Below, one piece after another: positions 49,935 to 58,657 of a DNA stretch of 64,000 bases (position 1 is the stretch's first letter; the number at the start of each line of letters is the position of its first letter). Both the position numbers and the translations under genes were made by a program. Under the pieces are notes generated by a model, which made no database searches, was not told the origin of the DNA, and worked only from the letters and a program-made list of their open reading frames with translations. Source of the DNA: Clostridium bovifaecis (GTDB lineage: Bacteria; Bacillota; Clostridia; Clostridiales; Clostridiaceae); assembly GCA_009738435.1 (NCBI GenBank), contig CP046522.1, positions 1,643,249 to 1,707,248 of the forward strand. Reading direction: 5' to 3'.

Positions 49935-51557
49935 ATGGATCACGAAATTTTAACAAATGAACTTGATGAAAAAACAAAGTCATTAATTGAAAAAGTTGAA
50001 AAGATGGAAAATGAAATTAATGAAAAAGATGAAGAAATACGAAAGCTCAAAAATGAATTAGAGTTCTTAAAAGGTGTTATATCAGGTAAAAATAGAAAGA
50101 TATTTGGGGTATCTAGTGAACAAGTAGATGCAAACCAATTATCTCTTTTTAACGAGGCTGAAAAATTTAGTGATTCAAAAGTGGAAGAACCTACTTTAGA
50201 GGAAATTACATATAAAAGGGCTAAAAAAAGTAATTACACAGGCAAAAAAGATAATCTAGCAAACTTAGAAAGAGTTGTTATTGAGCATAAATTAGAAGGT
50301 GATGATCTTAACTGCAAAGAATGCGGTGAAGAATTAGTTGAAATTGGAGTTAAATCTAAAAAAGAAATAATAAGATATGTTCCAGCTAAACTTATAGTTG
50401 AAGAACATGTGATTTACAGCTACGCTTGTAAATCTTGCGAAAAAGAAACAGGCGAAAGTAATATAATTTCAGCAGAAGCTCCACAAACTATTTTTTATAA
50501 TAGTATGGCTTCTAATGAATTAGTTGCTCATACTCTTGTGCTTAAATATCAACATGCTATGCCGCTTTATAGGCAGGAAACTTACTTTGATATGATGGGA
50601 GCTACTCTTTCAAGGCAAACTCTATGTAACTGGACTATGTCCGCGGCGGAAGCCTTAGAGCCAATATACAAACATATGAAAAAGGAATTACTTAATAGGA
50701 AATATATTAATGCTGATGAAACTACTCTGAAAGTAATTAATGATAATGGCAAGGATTCTAAATCTAAAAAGTATATGTGGTTATATATGAGTAACATCAA
50801 TTCAAAGCCAGTAATTTTGTACGATTATCAAAGCACTAGATCAAGCTCATGCCCTAAAAATTTCTTAGGAGATTTCAAAGGATTTCTCCAAACGGATGGT
50901 TATAATGGGTATAACTCCGTTAGCAACGCTACGCGTGTATATTGTTTAGCCCATATAAGAAGATACTTCCACAATATAATAGTTGGCTTAAATGAAGAAG
51001 CCCTAAAAAGTTCTAGAGGAGTAATAGGGTTTAATTATTGTGAGCAAATTTATAAACTTGAAAAAGAGCTTAGAGAAGCTTATTCAAGTGATGAAAATTA
51101 TTATGATATCAGATTTAAAGTAAGAGCTGAGAAACTAGCTCCGCTTATAGATAACTTTATTGACTATGTTGAAAGAGAAATCAAATATGCTCTTCCAAGA
51201 AGTCCTTTAGGTAAGGCACTTGATTATGCTAAAAAGCATTTACCAGGATTAAAAAATGTGCTATTAGATGGTTCTTTAGAAGTGGACAATAATGCTGCTG
51301 AAAGAGCAATTAAACCTTTTGTTATAGGTCGTAAGAACTTCCTTTTCGCCAATACTGCTAAAGGCGCAGCCTCAAGTGCTAATATTTATAGCATTGTTGA
51401 AACCGCCAAGGCTAATAAACTTGTTGTGGAAAGGTACTTAGTTCATCTATTTAATAATCTATTAAAAATAGATATATCTAATAGCGAAAGCTTAGAGGAT
51501 CTTATGCCTTGGTCTAATAAGATTCCTGAAAATATGAAAATTAAAGATAGGAAATAA
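49935..51557 (+). CDS. tnpC: IS66 family DDE transposase TnpC
   Basis: This 540-residue IS66 transposase has an N-terminal coiled coil (about 10-50), the IS66 zinc-binding segment (NCKECGEELVEIGVK, CKSCEKE), and the DDE core with YINADETTLKV, FLQTDGYNGYN and the C-terminal VDNNAAERAIKPFVIGRKNF. No frameshift or internal stop is present, so the element is potentially active. AGAGGTAATT precedes the ATG. Confidence 0.95.
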   Translation: MDHEILTNELDEKTKSLIEKVEKMENEINEKDEEIRKLKNELEFLKGVISGKNRKIFGVSSEQVDANQLSLFNEAEKFSDSKVEEPTLEEITYKRAKKSNYTGKKDNLANLERVVIEHKLEGDDLNCKECGEELVEIGVKSKKEIIRYVPAKLIVEEHVIYSYACKSCEKETGESNIISAEAPQTIFYNSMASNELVAHTLVLKYQHAMPLYRQETYFDMMGATLSRQTLCNWTMSAAEALEPIYKHMKKELLNRKYINADETTLKVINDNGKDSKSKKYMWLYMSNINSKPVILYDYQSTRSSSCPKNFLGDFKGFLQTDGYNGYNSVSNATRVYCLAHIRRYFHNIIVGLNEEALKSSRGVIGFNYCEQIYKLEKELREAYSSDENYYDIRFKVRAEKLAPLIDNFIDYVEREIKYALPRSPLGKALDYAKKHLPGLKNVLLDGSLEVDNNAAERAIKPFVIGRKNFLFANTAKGAASSANIYSIVETAKANKLVVERYLVHLFNNLLKIDISNSESLEDLMPWSNKIPENMKIKDRK

Positions 51558-51828
51558 ATTAATCCTAGTAAAGCACATTTTTGCCTTACTAGGATATTTT
51601 AATGCTATTTTTCAAATTATTAAAGATACTAAAATTTTGACGCTTACAAAAGTATATAAATTATTTACAAATTTAATCGAATACTATAGTATCAGAATAT
51701 GAAAAGGAAAATAAGAAAAGTAGCGAAACTTTGTAACGATGTTTTAAAGATATTACTTAAGCTAGTAATTAAATAATACTTATTGTATAAGTTACAAAAA
51801 AATTTAATGATTACGAGGAGAATTTAAT

Positions 51829-52887
51829 ATGTTAAATAATAAAACAATACTAGTAACTGGAGGGACAGGTTCTTTTGGTAAAAAATTTACAGAAATGGTT
51901 TTAAATCAATACAACCCTAAAAAAATAATAATTTATTCAAGGGATGAATTTAAGCAAGATGTAATGAAGAAAGAGTTTTCAATAAAATACTTAGATAAGG
52001 TAGGAAAGCTAAGATTTTTTATTGGTGATGTAAGAGATAAAGATAGATTGTATAGGGCTTTTGACGGCGTAGATTATGTAGTACATGCTGCTGCCATGAA
52101 GCAGGTACCAGCATGCGAGTATAATCCATTTGAGGCTATTTTAACTAATATACATGGTGCTAAGAATATTGTTGATGCAGCTATAGATAGAGGAGTAAAA
52201 AAGGTAGTTGCTTTATCTACTGATAAGGCAGTTAACCCAATAAACTTGTATGGTGGTACTAAATTAGTATCGGATAAGTTATTTATTGCAGCAAATGCTT
52301 ACAGTGCAGATAAAGGAACTATTTTCTCGGTAGTTAGATACGGAAATGTTGCAGGCAGCAGAGGGTCAGTTATACCATTTTTTAAAGATTTGATTGATAA
52401 TAATATAAAAGAACTTCCTATAACTGATTTTGAAATGACTAGATTCTGGATAACCTTAGAACAAGGTGTAGAATTAGTCTTTAAGGCTTTAGGAGAATCA
52501 AGGGGTGGAGAAACCTATATATCTAAAATACCATCCTTCAAAATAACAGATTTAGCTAAAGCTATGATAGATAATGTTGAGATGAAAGAAATTGGAATCA
52601 GAGAAGGTGAGAAGCTTCATGAGGTTATGGTAACTAGTGATGATTCAAGAACCACTTATGAATATGAAAAGCATTATATAGTATATCCAAACTTTGAATG
52701 GTGGAATTTTGATAAGCATTTTACTGCTGGTGGAAAGTTAATTAAAAGAGGCTTTGAATATAATTCTGGAAATAATACAGAATGGCTTACAATTGATGAT
52801 TTGAGGAGAGAAATGTTTAAATTAGGTTTATATGACGCATATAGAGTTAATGGAATAGATTTTGCTGAAGTTGCTATTACTAAATAA
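51829..52887 (+). CDS. pseB: UDP-N-acetylglucosamine 4,6-dehydratase (inverting) PseB
   Basis: This 352-residue extended SDR enzyme has the NAD-binding ILVTGGTGSFGKKFTE motif, YSRDEFKQ, the PseB/FlaA1-type HAAAMKQVPACEYNP sequence (methionine-lysine in the active site) and the ALSTDKAVNPINLYGGTK segment. The C-terminal FEYNSGNNTEWLTIDDLR tail is characteristic of PseB. It makes UDP-2-acetamido-2,6-dideoxy-beta-L-arabino-hexos-4-ulose, the first step to pseudaminic acid. GAGGAGAATTTAAT precedes the ATG. Downstream, the expected pseC is missing except for a short fragment. Confidence 0.95.
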   Translation: MLNNKTILVTGGTGSFGKKFTEMVLNQYNPKKIIIYSRDEFKQDVMKKEFSIKYLDKVGKLRFFIGDVRDKDRLYRAFDGVDYVVHAAAMKQVPACEYNPFEAILTNIHGAKNIVDAAIDRGVKKVVALSTDKAVNPINLYGGTKLVSDKLFIAANAYSADKGTIFSVVRYGNVAGSRGSVIPFFKDLIDNNIKELPITDFEMTRFWITLEQGVELVFKALGESRGGETYISKIPSFKITDLAKAMIDNVEMKEIGIREGEKLHEVMVTSDDSRTTYEYEKHYIVYPNFEWWNFDKHFTAGGKLIKRGFEYNSGNNTEWLTIDDLRREMFKLGLYDAYRVNGIDFAEVAITK

Positions 52888-52985
52888 GAAAGATAAATTA
52901 TAAAAGAATTAGTGTTAAAAGGTAGAAAACTTGTAAGAAAAGATTTAGATCATGCTTTAGGAAGTGAAGATAAAGTTAAATAAAA

Positions 52986-53036
52986 ATGAGTAGTGAAGAT
53001 ATTAATGATGTTACCGAAGCATTGAAAAAATTATAA
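52986..53036 (+). pseudogene. Remnant of the C-terminus of a DegT/PseC-type aminotransferase
   Basis: Between pseB and pseF, where pseC is normally encoded, only a 16-codon frame remains: MSSEDINDVTEALKKL then stop. That matches the usual end of DegT/DnrJ/EryC1 aminotransferases (S-x-E-D-x-x-x-V-x-E-A-L-K-K). The 100 bases before it (52888-52985) contain further coding-like but broken sequence (ELVLKGRKLVRKDLDHALG). The rest of the enzyme is gone. The match is short, so this is a hypothesis supported by synteny. Confidence 0.4.
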
Positions 53037-53058
53037 ATTATAAAAGGTAGTGATTAAT

Positions 53059-53800
53059 GTGAAGGTAGTTTGTATTGTACAAGCTAGAGTGGGATCAACT
53101 AGACTTCCAGGGAAAGTGCTAAAAAAGATTTGCGGAAAAACAGTATTAGAACACGATATTGATAGATTAAGAAGAGTAAAAAATAGATAAAATTGTAATA
53201 GCAACTACAATTTTAGAAAAAGATGATGCTATAGTAGAAGAAGCAAAAAGACTTGGAATAACCTATTATAGAGGTTCGGAAGAAGATGTGCTTTCTAGAT
53301 ACTATTATGCTGCGAAAGAAAATAATGCAGATGTAGTAGTGAGAGTTACAAGCGATTGTCCTTTAATAGATAGTGAAGTTAGTGAAAATATAATACAATA
53401 TTATTTAGATAATAGAGAATTATATGATTATGTAAGTAATACAATTGAAAGAACTTATCCAAGAGGATTAGATACAGAAATTTTTAGCTTTAAAGCACTT
53501 GAAAAGGCTTTTTTTGAAGCTAAAAGTGACAGAGATAGAGAACATGTTACCCCTTATATATGGGACAATCCTAAAACTTATAAATTATTTCATTATAAGA
53601 ATAGTAAGGATTATTCTCAATATAGATGGACTTTAGACACAGACGAAGACTTTAATTTAATATCTGTAATTTATAATCATTTGTATTTAAATAGCGGAAA
53701 CAAATTCAATATGGAAGATGTTTTAGATTTATATAAAAAATACCCTAAATTAGGAGAGATTAATAAGGATGTTAAGCAAAAAGAGGTAGGTAGAAAATAG
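53059..53800 (+). pseudogene. pseF: Cytidylyltransferase PseF/SpsF-like (CMP-sugar activation), split by a frameshift
   Basis: The first frame from GTG 53059 (AAAAGGTAGTG upstream) reads VVCIVQARVGSTRLPGKVL, the nucleotide-binding motif of the family, then runs into TAA at 53188. The downstream frame reads IVIATTILEKDDA, the active-site segment VVRVTSDCPLIDSEV, and TYPRGLDTEIFSFKALEKAF. Adding TA at AAAAAATAGAT (53179-53188) gives RRVKNIDKIVIATT; removing one A gives a slightly shorter join. The full protein is about 247 residues. In the pseudaminic acid pathway PseF makes CMP-Pse. The remaining downstream frame alone lacks the CTP-binding motif. Confidence 0.78.
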
Positions 53801-53802
53801 AC

Positions 53803-54405
53803 ATGAAAATACTTTTTTTAACTAACAATAGAATATCACATGGTCTATATAATTGGCTTAGAGAGAAAGGTGAGGATGTACTTATTTTTGAAGAAAAGCT
53901 TGAATTGGACAAAGTTAAGGAAATCAATCCTGATTTTATTATAAGCTATAATTATAGATATATAGTTAAAAAGGATATTATCCATTTTATGAATAATAGA
54001 ATTATAAATTTACATATATCATTATTGCCATGGAACAGAGGTGCCCACCCTAATGTTTGGGCATTCTTAGAAGAAACACCTAAAGGAGTTACAATACATG
54101 TTTTAGATGAAGGACTAGATACTGGAGATATTTTGTACCAAAAGCAGGTATATTTTGATGAACACGAGGAAACGTTAGCTTCCTCTTACGAAAAACTGCA
54201 TAGTGAAATACAAAAACTATTTACTGAAAACTGGGAAAATATTAAGGATTGGAATATAAGTCCTATATCACAGCCCCAAAATGGAACTAAGCATTTTGCT
54301 AAAGAATTTGAAAATGTAAGCGAAAAGTTAGGGCTAAATAACGATTGGAACATAAATATTATAAAACTTAAGAATAAATATAAGAAATATAAGACTATAA
54401 ATTGA
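53803..54405 (+). CDS. Formyltransferase-like enzyme (amino-sugar N-formyltransferase)
   Basis: This 200-residue protein has the formyltransferase catalytic triad region: NLHISLLPWNRGAHPNVWA (asparagine and histidine of the N-x-H-x-SLLP motif) and the aspartate in HVLDEGLDTGDIL. It is shorter than methionyl-tRNA formyltransferase and lacks its C-terminal tRNA-binding domain, as expected for sugar N-formyltransferases using N10-formyl-tetrahydrofolate. It occupies the place of the acetyltransferase PseH in the pse cluster, starting right after pseF. I infer that it formylates the 4-amino group of the altrosamine intermediate, giving a 7-N-formyl pseudaminic acid. Confidence 0.8.
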   Translation: MKILFLTNNRISHGLYNWLREKGEDVLIFEEKLELDKVKEINPDFIISYNYRYIVKKDIIHFMNNRIINLHISLLPWNRGAHPNVWAFLEETPKGVTIHVLDEGLDTGDILYQKQVYFDEHEETLASSYEKLHSEIQKLFTENWENIKDWNISPISQPQNGTKHFAKEFENVSEKLGLNNDWNINIIKLKNKYKKYKTIN

Positions 54406-54418
54406 GGAGTAGAAAATA

Positions 54419-55474
54419 GTGAGAAATAAATTTATTATAGAAGGTCGAGTAATAGATAATGATAGTCCAGTATTTGTTATAGCTGAAATTTCAGCAAATC
54501 ATAATGGAAGCTTTGAAAATGCAGTTAAAATTATAAAAGAAGCTAAAAAGGCAGGCGCAGATGCTATAAAGCTTCAAACTTATACAGCAAATACGATAAC
54601 CTTAGATTGCAATAACGAATATTTTCAAATTAAGCAAGGTACAATTTGGGACGGCACAACTTTGCATAAGCTATACCAAAAGGCATACACGCCTTGGGAA
54701 TGGCAACCTAAATTAAAAAAGGTTGCAGAAGAGGAGGGATTGGTTTGTTTTTCGTCTCCTTTTGATAAGACATCTGTAGATTTTCTAGAGAAAATGAATA
54801 TTCAAGCGTATAAAATAGCTTCTTTTGAAATTACAGACATACCTCTTATAGAATATGTAGCATCTAAAGGTAAGCCTATAATAATCTCCACTGGAATAGC
54901 TACTTTAGCTGATATTGAGGAAGCCATTAATGCTTGTAAAAGGATGGGGAATAATCAAGTAATTCTGCTTAAGTGCACAAGTTCATATCCAGCACCTATG
55001 GAGGAAGTAAATTTAAATACTATACCAAACATGAGGGAAACTTTTGAAACTTTAGTAGGGTTATCTGATCATACTTTAGGGCAAGAAGTTGCTATAGCCT
55101 CTGTAGCCTTAGGTGCTAAGGTGATAGAGAAACATTTTATATTAGACAGATCAGAAGGTGGTCCGGACTCAGCTTTTTCTATGGAACCGGAAGAATTTAA
55201 AAATATGGTTAATTCTATAAGAAATGTAGAGAAAGCGCTAGGAACGGTTAAATATGATTTAAGCGAAAAGACAAAAAAAAGTAGACGGTTGTTTTCTCGT
55301 TCATTATTTATAATAAAAGAAGTAAAAAAGGGAGAAATATTCACTGAGGGTAACGTTAAATCTATAAGACCGGGCTTAGGCATGCATACTAGATATTATA
55401 ATGATATTTTAGGGAAAAAGGCAAAAGTAGACATAGAAGAGGGAACACCATTAACGTGGGATTTAGTAGAATAA
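54419..55474 (+). CDS. pseI: Pseudaminic acid synthase
   Basis: This 351-residue NeuB-family synthase condenses a 6-deoxy-altrose-type sugar with phosphoenolpyruvate. The TIM barrel (about 15-270) has FVIAEISANHNGSFENAVK, KLQTYTANTITLDC, and the PseI-like LHKLYQKAYTPWEWQP, while IIISTGIATLADIEEAI and ITDIPLIEYVASKGKP follow. The C-terminal SAF/antifreeze domain includes RPGLGMHTRYYNDILGKKA. The IWDGTTLHKLYQKAYTPWEW pattern favours PseI over sialic or legionaminic acid synthases. The start is GTG at 54419, after GAGGAGTAGAAAATA. Intact. Confidence 0.93.
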   Translation: MRNKFIIEGRVIDNDSPVFVIAEISANHNGSFENAVKIIKEAKKAGADAIKLQTYTANTITLDCNNEYFQIKQGTIWDGTTLHKLYQKAYTPWEWQPKLKKVAEEEGLVCFSSPFDKTSVDFLEKMNIQAYKIASFEITDIPLIEYVASKGKPIIISTGIATLADIEEAINACKRMGNNQVILLKCTSSYPAPMEEVNLNTIPNMRETFETLVGLSDHTLGQEVAIASVALGAKVIEKHFILDRSEGGPDSAFSMEPEEFKNMVNSIRNVEKALGTVKYDLSEKTKKSRRLFSRSLFIIKEVKKGEIFTEGNVKSIRPGLGMHTRYYNDILGKKAKVDIEEGTPLTWDLVE

Positions 55475-55493
55475 TTTTAAAGGATGAAAACTT

Positions 55494-56524
55494 ATGAAGA
55501 TAGCAATAAGAGCAGATGGCGGAAGTAAAATAGGAATGGGGCATATAATGAGGACGTTAGTTTTAGCTAAAGAATTAGCTAAAACTAACGAGGTTTTTTA
55601 TATTTGTAGAGTAGATAAACCATTAACAGGAAAATATAGTCCAGGTATTAAGAAAATTAAATTAGAGGGGTTTAATGTAATAGGTGTTGATGAAGATAGT
55701 ATTATAGAAGAATTAAAAAGAGTAACTGCAGACTGTTTGATAACAGATAGTTATGATGTTGATGAATATTACTTTAATGAAACAAAACAGTTATTTAATA
55801 AGACTGGATATATAGATGATATGAATATGTACTACTTTAATGTTGATTTCCTAATAAATCAAAACATTAATGCTAAGGATTTAGTTTATAGAGTTAATAA
55901 GAATACAAAGTTACTTTTAGGAACTGATTATATAATGCTAAGAGAAGAATTTAGGCATGCTTTAAAAAAAATATTAAGGAAGAGGTAAAAGACATACTAA
56001 TTACTTTAGGTGGAGCAGATCCTTTTAATGTAACAGAGTTAATTTTAAATTATATTCATGGATTAAAATATACATATCATGTGGTAGTAGGACCTTCTTT
56101 TGGGAGTGTCAATACATTAAAGATTTTTGAAGCAGAAAATGAAAATATAAAATTATACTTTAATGCTAATATGATTGAACTTATGGAAAGATGTGATATT
56201 GCTATATCTGCATGTGGTAGTACATTGTATGAATTGTCAGCATGTGGAGTACCTACACTAGGAATAGTTATGGCTGATAATCAATTAGGGATAAATAATA
56301 GCATGAAAAAAAATAATCTTATTTTAGATTTAGGATGGTATGATAATTTAAATAGAAAAAAGTTTATTAAAAGATTTAATTTGTTGTTAAAGAATAAGAC
56401 ACTTAGAGAGAATATGTCTCAAGCTCAGCAAAGTTTTATAAATAAAAATGGTGCATTAAAATTAGCAAATAGAATTAATGAACTAATAAAATCACGATAC
56501 AGACATTCTTATTTTACAAGTTGA
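55494..56524 (+). pseudogene. pseG: UDP-sugar hydrolase PseG, split by a frameshift
   Basis: PseG removes UDP from UDP-2,4-diacylamido-trideoxy-altropyranose. The first frame (55494-55988) has IRADGGSKIGMGHIMRTLVL and ADCLITDSYDVDEYYF. The second has DILITLGGADPFNVTELI, the donor-site ISACGSTLYELSACGVPTLG and a C-terminal helix. They meet at an eight-A run (55964-55971), where the zero frame is TTA-AAA-AAA-ATA; one extra A joins them as ALKKNIKEEVKDILITLGG. Total about 343 residues, normal for PseG. The zero-frame context is again A AAA AAA, a -1 slippage heptamer, but the stop is 15 bases downstream. Confidence 0.8.
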
Positions 56525-56775
56525 AATAAGCTTAGTAATTCTGATTAGTGAGTATTAAGGGAGTATAAAATTTAATCAATTGTTTACAACTAAAAAGAAG
56601 CAGAGAGTTTCCTTGGTTGTTTTGGCATAATTTAATAGTACATAGAAATGGTTTAAAACATCATTAAATATAGTATAGATAATGTCATGAAATATATAAT
56701 ATAAGTAGATTGGAAAATAAGATAAAAATAATTTATGAGGAGTTTCTGAAATAGCTAAAAATCGGAGGCAATATT

Positions 56776-57261
56776 ATGAAGAAAATAGTTTTAGCAGGCG
56801 GATGCTTTTGGGGAGTAGAAGCCTATTTTAATACAATAAAAGGAGTCACTTCCACTAAGGTTGGATATGCTAATGGAAACATTCAAAACCCAACCTACGA
56901 AGAAGTATGTAAAAATACTACTGGCTTTGCAGAGGCATGCTACATAGAGTATGACGAGAAGGTTGTAAGCTTAGACAAGATACTTGATGCATACTGGAAA
57001 GTAGTTGACCCAACAATAAAAGATAGACAGGGACATGATATTGGAGCACAATATAGAACAGGAGTTTATTACTTAGATGAAGAAGATTTAAAAATAGTAC
57101 TAGAATCAAAAGAAAGAGAACAAGAAAAATATACTGAATCTATTGTAACAGAAATAGAACCTTTGAAAAACTTTTATGATGCTGAAGAGTATCATCAAAA
57201 ATATTTAGACAAAAATCCAAACGGATACTGCCATATTCCAAGAGAGCTGTTAAAAAAGTAA
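56776..57261 (+). CDS. msrA: Peptide methionine sulfoxide reductase MsrA
   Basis: This 161-residue MsrA repairs methionine-S-sulfoxide. The catalytic motif GGCFWG carries C10, followed by [39 protein letters not shown] and [13 protein letters not shown]. Cysteines other than C10 include C45, C55 and the near-terminal C153 in [11 protein letters not shown], a possible resolving residue. ATCGGAGGCAATATT precedes the ATG. It is a single gene between the pse cluster and a flagellin-like gene. The 251-bp gap before it (56525-56775) shows no clear gene. Confidence 0.95.
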   Translation: MKKIVLAGGCFWGVEAYFNTIKGVTSTKVGYANGNIQNPTYEEVCKNTTGFAEACYIEYDEKVVSLDKILDAYWKVVDPTIKDRQGHDIGAQYRTGVYYLDEEDLKIVLESKEREQEKYTESIVTEIEPLKNFYDAEEYHQKYLDKNPNGYCHIPRELLKK

Positions 57262-57302
57262 GAGAGTGTATGACACACTCCCTTAAGGCTATTGATAGTT
57301 TT

Positions 57303-57380
57303 TTATTCAATGGGAGCCATCATAAATCTATTTTTTAACTCTAAGTTTCCAATTTTAATAGATATAAAAAGTTTAGACAT
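57303..57380 (-). pseudogene. N-terminal remnant of an NADH:flavin oxidoreductase (old yellow enzyme family)
   Basis: On the minus strand, a ribosome site GGAGGTAGAAATT precedes an ATG at 57380 and the frame reads MSKLFISIKIGNLELKNR, FMMAPIE, then stop. That is the characteristic start of OYE/2-enoate-reductase-type enzymes (LFxPIKIGNLELKNRxVMAPM). The gene ends after 25 codons and no continuation is found before msrA, so the remainder was lost. A well-kept ribosome site suggests recent decay. Confidence 0.6.
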
Positions 57381-57495
57381 AATTTCTACCTCCGTAAATA
57401 CGGATTTCATCATACTAATTATGCCTATTATGGAATTGGATATTCTAATGCTTTCTACTTATATAGGTTAAGAGCTAAAATTAAAAAACATAACA

Positions 57496-57523
57496 TAAAG
57501 AAAAGTTTTTAATATCCGATAAT
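57496..57523 (+). promoter_or_regulatory. Sigma-D promoter upstream of the flagellin-like gene
   Basis: TAAA at 57496-57499, 15-bp spacer, then tcCGATAAT to 57523, the best match in the window to the sigma-D -10. The start codon of the flagellin-like gene is 34 bases downstream. Confidence 0.85.
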
Positions 57524-57556
57524 AATAAGGATTATTATGATTACGGAGTTGATAAT

Positions 57557-58456
57557 ATGAGATTAATGCATAACTTAGAGTCTTTAAATATATATAGAGA
57601 ACATACCAAGGTAATATCAAGGCAAAGTGAGGCTTCAAATAGAATATCTTCAGGTTATAAAATCAACAGTGCTAAAGAAAATCCCAACGCTATTGCCAAT
57701 AGTGAAAAGATGAGGATTCAAATAAGAGGGCTTCAAATGGCTCAGAGAAACACCCAAGATGGAGTGAGCATGCTTCAAACTGCTGATGGAGCACTAGATA
57801 ACGTTACTTCTATGCTTCAGAGGATAAGAGAACTTACTGTTCAGTCTGGTGGTGCTACTACTAAGGCAGACAGAGAAACTATACAACAGGAAATAAGCCA
57901 AATGATTAAAGGAATCGATGATATTATAAAAAATACAGAATTTAACGGGGTTAGCTTATTGAATGCAGAAAAAAATCTATCAGGTGTATATAATAATGAC
58001 AGCCCATCGAAAACATTAAAAATGTCTGTCGGAGCCAATGTAGGAGAGACTGTTGATATTCCTTTGTTCAATCTAAACTCTAACAATATTGGAGTTACTA
58101 ATCCAAATGGAGATATTATAAATGGAGAGACTTTGTCAAATGTCGATATAACGGATTCGGCTAAATTGGGGGGGGCTCTTAAAATAATAGATGCAGCATT
58201 AAATGCGGTTATATTAGCACGAAGTAAGTATGGTGCTCTAGAAAACAGGTTTGAGAGTACGTATAATAAAATAGGTGAAATTCATGATACTATAGTTGGT
58301 GCGGAGAGTAATATAAGAGATGCAGATATAGCAGAAGAAATGATGAATTATACAAGAGATAATCTATTAATAGATGCAGGTCACGCTATGATGGTTCAAA
58401 CTAATAAAATGCCACAAGAAATTCTTAGAATTTTAGAAAATGTTAGATCAAGATAA
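57557..58456 (+). CDS. Flagellin-like protein (third flagellin homologue)
   Basis: This 299-residue protein has flagellin D0/D1 ends: SRQSEASNRISSGYKINSAK and QTADGALDNVTSMLQRIREL at the N-terminus, ESNIRDADIAEEMMNYTRDN at the C-terminus. It differs clearly from flagellins 1 and 2: the start is MRLMHNLESLNIYREH, the RAGDDAAG motif is replaced by AKENPNAIANSEKM, and the end is QEILRILENVRSR rather than GVLQLLR. It may be a minor filament or junction flagellin. A perfect sigma-D promoter is upstream and a terminator downstream, so it is expressed as a single late gene. No CsrA-type hairpin is seen in its leader. Confidence 0.93.
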   Translation: MRLMHNLESLNIYREHTKVISRQSEASNRISSGYKINSAKENPNAIANSEKMRIQIRGLQMAQRNTQDGVSMLQTADGALDNVTSMLQRIRELTVQSGGATTKADRETIQQEISQMIKGIDDIIKNTEFNGVSLLNAEKNLSGVYNNDSPSKTLKMSVGANVGETVDIPLFNLNSNNIGVTNPNGDIINGETLSNVDITDSAKLGGALKIIDAALNAVILARSKYGALENRFESTYNKIGEIHDTIVGAESNIRDADIAEEMMNYTRDNLLIDAGHAMMVQTNKMPQEILRILENVRSR

Positions 58457-58475
58457 AAATTAATAAAGAAGGGAT

Positions 58476-58503
58476 AAAGTATCTGTAAAACAGGTACTTT
58501 TTT
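58476..58503 (+). terminator. Rho-independent terminator after the flagellin-like gene
   Basis: AAAGTATCTG and CAGGTACTTT pair with one G-U around loop TAAAA, followed by a run of T. Confidence 0.92.
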
Positions 58504-58593
58504 ATATGGATTACATTACAAAAAATAAATATATATGCCGTACTTAAAATTTCTATTGTATTTTTGCTATAATTTATAATGGTTAGCAAGACG

Positions 58594-58622
58594 TTAACTT
58601 AAGATTCATGATATGGTACAAT
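58594..58622 (+). promoter_or_regulatory. Sigma-A-like promoter
   Basis: TTAACT (58594-58599), 17-bp spacer, TACAAT (58617-58622), 36 bases upstream of the GTG start of the next gene. Confidence 0.5.
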
Positions 58623-58657
58623 ATGTATAGCGAATTTAATATGGGGGGGCAAGGCTA

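Larger units (their letters stand above)
49093..51647 (+). mobile_element. IS66-family insertion sequence, complete
   Basis: The 2555-bp element is bounded by terminal inverted repeats: GTAAGCGTAAAAAATTAAGT on the left (from 49093) and, read inward from 51647, GTAAGCGTCAAAATTTTAGT, about 17 of 20 identical. GTAAGCG ends are diagnostic of IS66. It carries intact tnpA, tnpB and tnpC. The 8-bp flanks differ (TTTTGTAC left, AAAAGTAT right), so the target duplication expected for IS66 is missing. That suggests a deletion or recombination next to the element after insertion. Confidence 0.93.

Noticed and set aside
56525..56775. Open frame FPWLFWHNLIVHRNGLKHH before msrA as a protein remnant
   Set aside because: Only about 34 codons without a start or ribosome site, and I could not place it in any family.
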